From NCBI GenBank assembly GCA_016185065.1, contig JACPOL010000004.1, positions 92,556 to 156,555 on the forward strand: DNA of 64,000 nt, given 5' to 3'. Shown here one piece after another: positions 9,068-16,077 of this stretch. A program made the translations under genes and the position numbers. How positions within the stretch are numbered: position 1 is the first letter of the stretch; every line of letters starts with the position of its first letter. The notes beneath the pieces are model-generated. The model had not been told where the DNA came from, made no database searches, and saw nothing but the letters and a program-made list of their open reading frames with translations. The DNA comes from Chlamydiales bacterium. Lineage in GTDB: Bacteria > Chlamydiota > Chlamydiia > Chlamydiales > Rhabdochlamydiaceae.

Positions 9068-9682
9068 ATGAAAACAAGAACATTGCAAATTTTATTACTC
9101 TGCATTCCCTTTCTCCTAAAGGTCCAGATAGTGGAAGGTGCATCGGAACCAGCTGCAGTTAGTCAGATTAAATCAACAGAAACTAGTGCTGCAGTCGTCG
9201 ATGCGGATACGTTGAGAGGCTTCTCTTCGCTTACTTTTTTTCTATATGTTCCTGCCTCTTCTTCAACATCTTCTAAAAAAATGGAAGAGTCGGCTAAGCA
9301 GTTGCTGGAAAAATTTGGTCGAGTCATTTCCAAAACGCTGTCCGTACAAAGTCCATTTTCTGAAGAGGATAACAAGAATGGATTTTTGAAAAATCCATTC
9401 CTGACTTATGAAATAAAAAACATTCAAGACTTAACTGGAAAAGAACTTCCAATTCTTAAAGCTTCTCTTACTTTTGAAGCGCCCGCCACTATCATCAAAA
9501 ACAAAGAGTATTGCCATTCTACTCTATGGAGCCGTAATTGCTACATTCAACAGAATGCCAATACCTCTATGGAAAAAGCGGTCTCCCAAACTCTAACAAT
9601 CCTCTTGAAAGATTTTGAAAAAGATTATGCTGAAGCGAACAAAAGTAGTCCGCTAAAACCCACCATCTACTTTGCGGAATAA
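9068..9682 (+). CDS. Secreted hypothetical protein
   Basis: A 204-residue protein of unknown function. The ATG at 9068 is preferred over an in-frame ATG at 9017 because it is preceded by AGAGG at good distance and starts a clear signal peptide (MKTRTLQILLLCIPFLL, cleavage probably after VEGA). The mature protein is mixed alpha/beta and serine/threonine rich with no motif I recognise; CHSTLWSRNCYIQQ may hold one disulphide. It lies 8 bp behind the TPR-like secreted protein, so the two are likely cotranscribed and may act together in the envelope. Confidence 0.72.
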   Translation: MKTRTLQILLLCIPFLLKVQIVEGASEPAAVSQIKSTETSAAVVDADTLRGFSSLTFFLYVPASSSTSSKKMEESAKQLLEKFGRVISKTLSVQSPFSEEDNKNGFLKNPFLTYEIKNIQDLTGKELPILKASLTFEAPATIIKNKEYCHSTLWSRNCYIQQNANTSMEKAVSQTLTILLKDFEKDYAEANKSSPLKPTIYFAE

Positions 9683-9731
9683 TAGGTCTCTTGCGAAAGC
9701 TTCTTCTTGTTTGAACGGCCCCTCGCCTGAG

Positions 9732-9894
9732 GAGGCGCTCGGAAGAAGAAGTGGACGAAAACGGACGAGAATGGACAGGAAACGGACAAAAACGGACACG
9801 CGCCAAAGAAAGAAATTCTTCCCCTCTCTCCTGCCCGCTTGTCCATTTCCCGTCCATTTTTTGTCCGTTTCCTGTCCATTGACGTCCATTTTCC
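9732..9894. repeat. Palindromic GGAC-array repeat (R4, copy 1)
   Basis: Both arms consist of short tandem units of 10-11 bases built on YGGACRNRAA: on the left arm GGAC recurs about five times between 9752 and 9826, on the right arm the complement GTCC recurs between 9838 and 9887. The arms face each other as a large imperfect palindrome that begins with GAGGCGCTCGG. Copies are at 26251-26405 and, shortened, at 54522-54589. The stop codon of rsmB lies at its right edge. Confidence 0.85.
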
Positions 9895-11070
9895 CTAGCG
9901 GGCGAATCGACAGGCGAAGGCGCCTTCGCGGGTGGCTTCGTGGGGGAGGTGCTTGTGGGGGGCGGAGGGTTTGAGAGAGAGCTCGCGCGCTGCGCGCGCC
10001 ACGATCTCTTCATTCTCTGCATGCAGGATGCTACAGGTGGTGTACCAGATCTCACCGCCGGGAGCGAGAAGGCGCTGCGCTTTCTGCAGGCAGGCCCACT
10101 GAATTTTCTTAAGCTCTTGAATCTTTTCAGGTGTAATTCTCCAGCGCGCCTCGGGCCTCTTATGTAAGACGCCCGAGTTGCTGCAAGGAACATCAAGAAG
10201 GATCAGATCGAAGAGCTCTCCTTCCGGATACTCCTCAGCAGGCAGATTGGTCAGAGTAGCCGCGATCTGATACTTCGAAAGATTATCGCGCAGCCTTTTA
10301 AGCCGCTTTTCAGAGATCTCATTTGCAACCAGCTCCGCATGCGGAAAGTGCTCTTGAAGCGCAATGAGTTTGCCACCTGGCGCAGCGCAGAGATCGATCA
10401 CCCGCTTCGGCGGTTTTTTCATCTGACCAGCAAGCTGGTCGATGAGCAAACCTTGCGTTGCGCTCTGAAAATAGTAGTCTCTACTTGTGGCGTACTTCTC
10501 TAGCTCAGAAGGATCAATCTCTATAGATCCTTTAAAACGCTCCCTTATCGTAAGAGGAGGAGGTTGATTGAGCGCATCCAGAATCTTGCGTGTAGTCTGT
10601 ATGTGATACTCTTCGAGCAGCAGTTCGACGAAATAGAGCGGATAGGAGTAGCAGATCGACAGCTCTTGCGGCGTATCCCCTTCAGGAAGGCTCCACTTCT
10701 CGGCTACGAGTTTGCGCAGCGCTGCATTTAGAAACTTCACAAAGAGAGAGTGGCAGTGGGATCTGGCGAGCTCCACCATCTCATGCACAAGGGCGTGCGG
10801 TGGAATTCGATCCATAAATAGATGCTGGTAGATCGCCATCCGCAGCAGCATCTTCTCCTTTAACTTCAGTTTGAGAGCGCCACGGCTAGCCAGCTTTGCT
10901 CCAATATAATCTAGAGTGAGGAGACGCCTCTCAGTGCCAAGCGCAATTTCGCGTGCAAGAGAGTCGTGCGGAGGAAGAAGATGGGTGAGAAATAGCCCCT
11001 CCTCTTTGTGCACTGCACAGAGAGCGAGAAATGCGATCTCACGTGAATTACTATTTGCAGTTAGGTTCAT
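9895..11070 (-). CDS. rsmB: 16S rRNA (cytosine-967-C5) methyltransferase
   Basis: A 391-residue RsmB/Sun-type enzyme that would methylate C967 of 16S rRNA using S-adenosylmethionine. The first ~135 residues match the NusB-like RNA-binding domain (REIAFLALCAVHKEEG). The catalytic domain follows: SAM motif DLCAAPGGK at about 226-234, LLDVPCSNSGV with Cys296 and YTTCSI with Cys346, the two cysteines of the C5-methyltransferase mechanism. The ATG at 11070 is chosen; the frame is open for ten more codons to a TTG at 11100, which lacks support. Length is slightly below the E. coli enzyme (429). It is the only housekeeping enzyme inside the segment bounded by the R1 inverted repeats. Confidence 0.92.
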   Translation of the reverse strand: MNLTANSNSREIAFLALCAVHKEEGLFLTHLLPPHDSLAREIALGTERRLLTLDYIGAKLASRGALKLKLKEKMLLRMAIYQHLFMDRIPPHALVHEMVELARSHCHSLFVKFLNAALRKLVAEKWSLPEGDTPQELSICYSYPLYFVELLLEEYHIQTTRKILDALNQPPPLTIRERFKGSIEIDPSELEKYATSRDYYFQSATQGLLIDQLAGQMKKPPKRVIDLCAAPGGKLIALQEHFPHAELVANEISEKRLKRLRDNLSKYQIAATLTNLPAEEYPEGELFDLILLDVPCSNSGVLHKRPEARWRITPEKIQELKKIQWACLQKAQRLLAPGGEIWYTTCSILHAENEEIVARAARELSLKPSAPHKHLPHEATREGAFACRFAR

Positions 11071-11148
11071 AAAATAGAAACAACCGCTCACGAGATCCAA
11101 GGTTAAACTTGCATTCGAGAACGGTTGATTTAAAAGCTAAGTAGAAAA

Positions 11149-11505
11149 CTACTTAACTTGAACAGCTTGTACAGCTTCTTTCTTTTCTACAACAACAGCG
11201 CTGTTATCTTTCATAACTTTTTGTACGGCGTCGTTAGGAGCAAGAGCTGCTTTTTGGCTATTCTGGCAAGCGCCAGTTGCGCAAGAAGCACCCATTGCTA
11301 CTTTTCTCTGCTCTTCAGAAAACTGAGTCGAGAACACTTTGCGGTTCTGGTCGTTCAGTTTTGCAGCAAAAGCGAGTTCATCAGCAGAAAGGCTAGATGC
11401 GCTTTTTTCTTGTGCTACAGCAGCAGCAGGTTGTGCTGCTTGGTTAGCAGAAAGTCCTGCAACCATGCATACAGCAGCCAGAGTCATAAAAAATTCTTTC
11501 TTCAT
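11149..11505 (-). CDS. Small secreted protein, paralogue of the next upstream gene
   Basis: A 118-residue protein with a clear signal peptide (MKKEFFMTLAAVCMVAGLSA), unknown function. The mature part is alanine rich and shares a motif with the 166-residue neighbour: ELAFAAKLNDQNRKVF here against EMDFANQLNPMNKAMF there, followed in both by NDxAVxKVxKDN. It has a CATGAC cysteine pair. A Shine-Dalgarno AGGAG lies about 6 bases before the ATG. Likely periplasmic or surface exposed, abundant-looking, simple in sequence. Related only to its neighbour within this window. Confidence 0.75.
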   Translation of the reverse strand: MKKEFFMTLAAVCMVAGLSANQAAQPAAAVAQEKSASSLSADELAFAAKLNDQNRKVFSTQFSEEQRKVAMGASCATGACQNSQKAALAPNDAVQKVMKDNSAVVVEKKEAVQAVQVK

Positions 11506-11576
11506 AGTTTTCTCCTAAAATTCTAAGTGCGTTGTCACTTAGTATGGTGTCGAATGTACGGTGGTAGCGTTTTTTT

Positions 11577-11604
11577 GTCTAGAGGATCCCAAAACCCTCT
11601 AGAC
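11577..11604. other. Perfect hairpin between the two small secreted-protein genes
   Basis: GTCTAGAGG and CCTCTAGAC can pair around a ten-base loop. It lies just after the stop of the 166-residue gene, where a terminator would be expected, but on the minus strand it is followed by A rather than U residues. It may be a partial terminator, RNA-stability element or operator. Confidence 0.45.
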
Positions 11605-11615
11605 TTAAAAGCCCC

Positions 11616-12116
11616 CTACTTAGCCGGGCAGCTGCCCCCTTGGCGTGCTGCGGGAGCTGCTGGCATCATCATGTTATTGTCTTTTGCCACTTTCTCGACA
11701 GCTTGATCATTTGTGATCATATTGCCATCAGGACCCATCTCTCCGGACATCTGCATCGCACTGTTGCGCATGTCTGAGCTAAACTTACCGCAGAACATCG
11801 CCTTATTCATAGGATTGAGCTGATTTGCGAAGTCCATCTCATCTGGAGTCATCTGGCTGCAATCGGCCGCTTTTGGACTCATCATCGCTTTGCCATTTCC
11901 GTTAGGCTGAGCAGGTTGTGGCTGAGCAGCAGGCTGTTGCGGCTGAGGCTGGGGAGCTGGCTGCTGCGGCTTTGTCGGAGCAGGAGCTCGGGGGCCTTGG
12001 TAGGGCTGAGCGCCTGTGTTTGGGGGAGTTACATCTTGAGCGGATAGGCAGAGAGCCCCTGCTGTGCAAACGAGCATTAGAGCGAGCCATTTTGTTCTTC
12101 TCATCATCTTCCTCAT
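11616..12116 (-). CDS. Small secreted proline/glutamine-rich protein
   Basis: A 166-residue exported protein of unknown function. Signal peptide 1-26 (WLALMLVCTAGALCLSA). It is followed by a low-complexity linker of about 45 residues made of PQ, PA and QP repeats, as in periplasm-spanning or wall-associated linkers. The C-terminal domain holds the motif shared with the 118-residue protein next to it (EMDFANQLNPMNKAMF, NDQAVEKVAKDN), three cysteines and a methionine-rich end. The pair probably arose by duplication; the smaller copy lacks most of the linker. No catalytic signature is visible. Confidence 0.75.
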   Translation of the reverse strand: MRKMMRRTKWLALMLVCTAGALCLSAQDVTPPNTGAQPYQGPRAPAPTKPQQPAPQPQPQQPAAQPQPAQPNGNGKAMMSPKAADCSQMTPDEMDFANQLNPMNKAMFCGKFSSDMRNSAMQMSGEMGPDGNMITNDQAVEKVAKDNNMMMPAAPAARQGGSCPAK

Positions 12117-12414
12117 ATTTAGGGTTGTAAGCGTAAAGGGGTATCGTAATCATCAAAGTTTTTTTTGTCTATATGCCCAATCCCGCGCCAAATCAGGTTG
12201 AACGGCCTCTCGCCGCAATCTCGGCTCTTGAGGGCCGAGTCTAGGCGGGATTCATATTCTCTTTTATCCTTAAGCCGAAGAGAATCTCCTTTCTACAGGA
12301 AGGAGTTCTTTAAATAATTATTAATATTACAAAAATTTAATTTTTAATTTGATTCAAAATTATAATTAATTAAAATGAGGGAAAGAGAATTCTGTTAATT
12401 CCAGGTGCCGCCGC
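12117..12414. other. Intergenic region with hairpins, divergent promoters expected
   Basis: Almost 300 bases between divergent genes. I see a hairpin CTCGGC...GCCGAG near 12218-12239 and a second one, CTCCTT...AAGGAG, near 12291-12312, then a very AT-rich run (12313-12375) that probably holds the promoter of the MFS gene. The string TTGAACGGCC(C/T)CTCGCC is shared with 9709-9726. No small reading frame is convincing. Confidence 0.4.
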
Positions 12415-13611
12415 ATGTCCTCCCTCACAAAAAGCCTATGGTTTCTGTGGCTTAGCCACCTCTTCATGGATTTTTTTACAGGAATCTGGCCTATCTACAA
12501 GACGCTAGCGAACATCGACATCGCTCAAGCGGGTCTCATTGCGGGCGTAAGCGGCTTCCTGGGAGAGATCTTCCAAGTCCTCTTCGGCTACTTTTCAGAC
12601 CGCGGCTACCGCAAGCGCGTTCTGCTACTTGGGCTTGTACTCTCATCATCGATCCTCTGGATCACCTTTGCTCAGGGAATCTCGGGCTCATTTCTTCTCC
12701 TTCTGCTTCTCATGCTCGGATCTGGATCTTTCCATCCAGCCGCTATGGGTATGGCAGGAGCTCTCGCCGGCGAGAAGAAGAAGGGGTCATCTATCCTCTT
12801 TTTTGCTTCAGGCGGCGCAATTGGCCTCGGCATCTCTCAACTCGCTTTTACAAAGCTGCGCGAGGTCTTTCAGGGTCACGCTCTCATCGTCTTCGCCCCT
12901 CTTCTAATCCTGATCGTTCTTCTTATCTTCCATCAATTCCCTAAACAGGTCTTTGCGCAACCTACCCTTTCGCTACGTGGTTTTTTTCAACCGATCATGC
13001 ACTGCCGCAAGCCTCTCCTCCTCCTCTACCTCTCTCAGGTCGCGGTCCAAGGGCTCGTCCTCTCTTTTATGTTTCTGCTGCCCGACATCCTCGCTACGAG
13101 AAAGTGCGACAGCTGGCTCTGCATGGGCGGCGGCCACCTCTGCTTCGTTCTGGGTTCTGCCCTCACCATGGTTCCTGCTGGATGGCTCTGCGATAAGTAT
13201 GGCCAGAAAAAAGTTCTTCTCACGGTTGTGTGCGGAGCTGGGCTGCTCTTCTATACTTTTTTAACTCATCCGGCAACATCGATAGGCCAGATCGCCCTCA
13301 TGCTGAGCGGCCTCGGCGCCTTCCTGGGCATCATCAATCCAATTATCGTCTCGTGGGGCAATCGCCTTGTCCCCGAAAGTCCAAGCACCGTCTCCGCTCT
13401 CCTCATGGGCTTCGCCTGGTGCTTCTCAAACTTGGGCCCCGCCTTTGCGGGCTTCCTAGCCAAGTTCTACGTCGAAGAGCCCTATCTCAATGCGATCGCA
13501 AGCTTGGGTGGCCTCCTCTTCCTCATCTTCTTCTTCGTCCTCTTCATGCCCCGCCCAGAAATGGCCAAAAAAGCTGTTCTAGTGAACGACGATCAACAAC
13601 CACTCCAGTAA
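12415..13611 (+). CDS. MFS transporter, fosmidomycin-resistance-like
   Basis: A 398-residue major facilitator superfamily protein with about twelve hydrophobic segments. The N-terminal pattern SLWFLWLSHLFMDFF and the loop GYFSDRGYRKRVL after the second helix (the MFS motif A position) resemble the Fsr fosmidomycin-resistance subfamily of drug exporters. It would sit in the inner membrane and export a small molecule by proton antiport. The ATG at 12415 has no clear Shine-Dalgarno sequence. It lies within the R1-bounded segment, with no substrate-pathway gene next to it. The substrate is unknown. Confidence 0.85.
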   Translation: MSSLTKSLWFLWLSHLFMDFFTGIWPIYKTLANIDIAQAGLIAGVSGFLGEIFQVLFGYFSDRGYRKRVLLLGLVLSSSILWITFAQGISGSFLLLLLLMLGSGSFHPAAMGMAGALAGEKKKGSSILFFASGGAIGLGISQLAFTKLREVFQGHALIVFAPLLILIVLLIFHQFPKQVFAQPTLSLRGFFQPIMHCRKPLLLLYLSQVAVQGLVLSFMFLLPDILATRKCDSWLCMGGGHLCFVLGSALTMVPAGWLCDKYGQKKVLLTVVCGAGLLFYTFLTHPATSIGQIALMLSGLGAFLGIINPIIVSWGNRLVPESPSTVSALLMGFAWCFSNLGPAFAGFLAKFYVEEPYLNAIASLGGLLFLIFFFVLFMPRPEMAKKAVLVNDDQQPLQ

Positions 13612-13660
13612 ACCTCAAACTAAGATTCAGAGTTTATAGTCGAGAATTATGAAGTGCTAG

Positions 13661-13889
13661 GATAGACATGTCGGATGGTGTGCGCTTTGCCACACCTCCA
13701 GCGACCACCTTGCGCTTCACCTCGCTTTGCCAAACCGTGTGCTCGAAAGCAGAGTGGGCCTTCGCCCTACCCTGCACGCCTGGCCGGCTTTTCTGTGCTA
13801 CGGTTTTGCTGTGCGATCTGAATCGATTGGCTGCTCGAGGCGCTCATCCCACTTCCTCCGTCGTGGGTCCCTTTCGCGTCCAGTCGCAG
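13661..13889. repeat. Intergenic repeat R2, long copy
   Basis: It starts with GATAGACATGTCGGATGG and ends with CCAGTCGCAG; the same start and end occur at 36936-36989 in a copy that has lost the middle. It contains a hairpin GGTGTG...CACACC. Its first bases, ATAGACATGTCGG, are the same as the outer end of the R1 arms, so R1 and R2 may be related. No gene is seen here; the reading frames across it lack start signals and protein-like composition. Confidence 0.8.
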
Positions 13890-13932
13890 ATGCAATTAAG
13901 AGTGTAAGAACTTCCCTCTTCATTCTCTTTTC

Positions 13933-14336
13933 ATTGCGGCGAAGCCGCATCACTTCTGCGCCACGCAGTAAGGCGCAGGCCGCGGCCGCAAGTACTCAGT
14001 TCGTGAAATTTTTGCACTTTGGGCTGACGTGAAAGCTCCCGCGGTTGAAATGGCGTGAAGGGGGCCGTATTGCATTAATACTGTCCCCTTTCACGCCATC
14101 TCAACCCCGGGGCTTTGACGCAGCCGAAAGCGTAAAAATTTTGCGAACTGAGTACCGGGGCAAAGAGCAATTGCGTCGAAGTTGCGAAGAGCAGTGCTCC
14201 GCACGGCGAGCAACCCGAGACGCGATAGCTCACGTCAGTGAGCGGTGATCAAAGCCCTAGTTAGGCTCAAGGGGGCAGCTGGGGGTCCCCGAGAGAACGC
14301 CGAAGGCCTTTCTCCTGGACCTCCGACATGTCTATT
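13933..14336. repeat. Right arm of the 238-bp inverted repeat (R1), interrupted
   Basis: Reverse complement of 7930-8167 with about 98 percent identity by eye, except for 166 extra bases around 13990-14157. The outer end reads CCGACATGTCTATT. The two arms enclose 8.2-13.9 kb, that is two secreted-protein operons, rsmB and the MFS gene. Confidence 0.93.
13992..14155. mobile_element. 164-bp MITE-like palindrome (MITE1)
   Basis: The two halves are imperfect reverse complements for about 75 bases, starting GTACTCAGTTCG at one end and CGAACTGAGTAC at the other. The element is absent from the other R1 copy, which gives a natural empty site: GCGGCCGC-TA-GGGCAAAG. A TA lies one base in from each end of the palindrome and the empty site is also TA, as for IS630/Tc1-mariner elements, but the junctions are a few bases off a clean duplication. 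No coding capacity. Confidence 0.82.
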
Positions 14337-14446
14337 CTCTTTTACCTACAAAATAGGACTAGCGATTTCGCAACAACTTATCTGATGAAGATTGAGAGTG
14401 AATTAAACAGGGAGCTCTGGTTAGTATCCGGAAACGGGGGCAAGAG

Positions 14447-14968
14447 ATGACTGAGAGACCGGTAGAGTGCGGCCATTGCAAAAAGCCAGCTAAAGTTCTG
14501 TACAAGGAGATCGAGGGCAAAACGACGACCTGCACAGAGATGTGTGCAGACTGTCCCATCCTTCAGCAGAAACTGCATGGCGAGGTGACCCCTCCTAAAA
14601 CCGCAGAGGGAAGCACCTCAGGTCTCTGCTGTGGAAACTGCCTTACCACTCTCGAATCCGTAAAAACTGGCAACCCCGTCGGCTGCAGCGAGTGCTACTC
14701 TGTCTTTTCCGATATTCTTGTCTCTCAGCTCATGGAATCCGATAGCATCCCCTCTCGCCTAAAAAAGAGTCTAACGATGAAGCGCGGGCAGCCTCTTCAT
14801 GTGGGAAAATCCCCAGACAAGACCGTCACCATCGCGGCCTCTTCGAGGCTCCTCGCCTTAAATCAGGCTCTGAACGACGCTCTCAAACAAGAAAATTATG
14901 AGCAGGCCGCTTGGCTGCGCGACCAGATCAAAGCACTTACCGAAAGATCCAATGACGCAAAATCCTGA
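14447..14968 (+). CDS. mcsA: McsA-like zinc-finger / UVR-domain protein
   Basis: A 173-residue homologue of McsA, the partner and activator of the protein-arginine kinase McsB (CT676 in C. trachomatis). Two zinc-finger blocks are seen: CGHC at 8-11 with CTEMCADC at 33-40, and CCGNC with CSEC in the middle. The C-terminal UVR motif (ALNDALKQENYEQAAWLRDQI) is typical. The ATG is preceded by GGGGGCAAGAG, a fair ribosome site. It overlaps the next gene by 17 bases, so translation is coupled. In Chlamydia the same pair neighbours the type III secretin gene, which is not in this window. Confidence 0.88.
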   Translation: MTERPVECGHCKKPAKVLYKEIEGKTTTCTEMCADCPILQQKLHGEVTPPKTAEGSTSGLCCGNCLTTLESVKTGNPVGCSECYSVFSDILVSQLMESDSIPSRLKKSLTMKRGQPLHVGKSPDKTVTIAASSRLLALNQALNDALKQENYEQAAWLRDQIKALTERSNDAKS

Positions 14969-16031
14969 ACTCTCGGCATTTCTGTTTGAGCACACCCCTT
15001 GGCAAGATGAGGTGAATCCGATCTGGCCCATTTCAGCCTTTACTCTCCACCGCAACCTAGCCCGACACAACTTCCCTCCCAAGCTCCAACCAAATCAGTA
15101 TGCCCAGGTTCTCACCTCCCTTAAAAATAGCCTCCTCTCTTGCAAGGAGCTCGACCGGCCTAGACTCATCGGTGCAGAGGAGCTCTCCGCTCTCGATAAA
15201 GAGCTCCTATTCGAACACTTTCTCTGTTTTGAGAGCTTTCAGAATACCACCGCCGGCCAGGCGTTTCTCATCGATCAGAGCGCGAAGTTTCTCGCTCTTA
15301 TCAATATTGGAGATCATCTGCAGATCCAGCTGCTCGACAGCTCTGGAGGCTGGGAGAAGAGCTGGAACATCTTGAGTAAGATCGAGGGCGCAATTGCAGA
15401 GACGCTCGGCGTCGCCTACTCCCCAAAATTCGGCTACCTCACCTCCGACCCCAACATCTCTGGTACTGGCCTCATCGTACAGGTCTTTCTCCACCTCCCC
15501 GCCCTCACCCACACTGAGCAGCTTCAAGAGGCTCTTGTTAAGCAGAAAGAGGAGGAGGTCGCTGCCATCAGCCTGCAAGGCCGTATCGAAGAGATCGTCG
15601 GAGATATTATCGTTTTAAAAAACGGCTTTACACTCGGCATCTCTGAAGAGAACATCCTCAGAGCGCTTCACACCGCAGCCATGAAATTCATGGCTCTTGA
15701 GAAAAACGAGCGCGTCCGCCTTAAAAATGAGGGGAGCGTCGCAATTAAAGATCAGGTCAGCAGAGCCTACGGCCTCCTTCTCCACTCCTATCAACTACAG
15801 ACCAAAGAGACCATGGACGCCCTCAGCCTCCTCAAGCTCGGCCTCGATCTAGGCTGGGTCACAGGCATCTCAGATACCAAGCTAAATGATATCCTCTTCA
15901 AGTGTCGCCACGCCCACCTCTCTCACCTCTCCCAAGAAAAGAGCAGCGACCCCAACCAGCTCTCCCACCGCAGGGCAGAGTTTATCCATAAAGAGCTCCA
16001 GGGCGTCTCTCTAAAAACAGAAGAGACTTGA
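14952..16031 (+). CDS. mcsB: McsB-like ATP:guanido phosphotransferase with degenerate active site
   Basis: A 359-residue homologue of the protein-arginine kinase McsB (CT675). The fold is recognisable: HRNLARHNFP near the start, FGYLTSDPNISGTGL at 160-174, HLPAL at 181-185, and a C-terminal RRAEFIHKEL. Key residues, however, differ from active McsB: the SSRIRLARN arginines are replaced (SAFTLHRN), NEEDHxRIQ is NIGDHLQIQ, the cysteine of LTSCP is Asp166, and the arginine after GTGL is Ile. These are substrate and ATP-phosphate ligands in active members, so this copy may be a pseudokinase or act by another chemistry. The start at 14952 is an ATG inside the end of mcsA; an in-frame ATG at 14898 would add 18 residues and overlap further. 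Confidence 0.85.
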   Translation: MTQNPELSAFLFEHTPWQDEVNPIWPISAFTLHRNLARHNFPPKLQPNQYAQVLTSLKNSLLSCKELDRPRLIGAEELSALDKELLFEHFLCFESFQNTTAGQAFLIDQSAKFLALINIGDHLQIQLLDSSGGWEKSWNILSKIEGAIAETLGVAYSPKFGYLTSDPNISGTGLIVQVFLHLPALTHTEQLQEALVKQKEEEVAAISLQGRIEEIVGDIIVLKNGFTLGISEENILRALHTAAMKFMALEKNERVRLKNEGSVAIKDQVSRAYGLLLHSYQLQTKETMDALSLLKLGLDLGWVTGISDTKLNDILFKCRHAHLSHLSQEKSSDPNQLSHRRAEFIHKELQGVSLKTEET

Positions 16032-16077
16032 ATAAGCATAAACCTATAAAATCGGCTATATCACCTATTGGATAGGT

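Noticed and set aside
9732..9894. GGAC array as a CRISPR
   Set aside because: Units are only 10-11 bases, inverted between the two arms, with no spacers and no cas genes nearby.
9567..10196. Minus-strand open frame of 209 codons over the end of the secreted protein, the R4 repeat and rsmB
   Set aside because: It is antisense to a signal-peptide gene, runs through a palindromic repeat and overlaps rsmB in another frame; composition is arginine/serine-rich noise.
13668..14248. Several plus-strand frames of 67-101 codons in the repeat region
   Set aside because: They lie within R1, R2 and MITE1, lack ribosome sites and differ between repeat copies.
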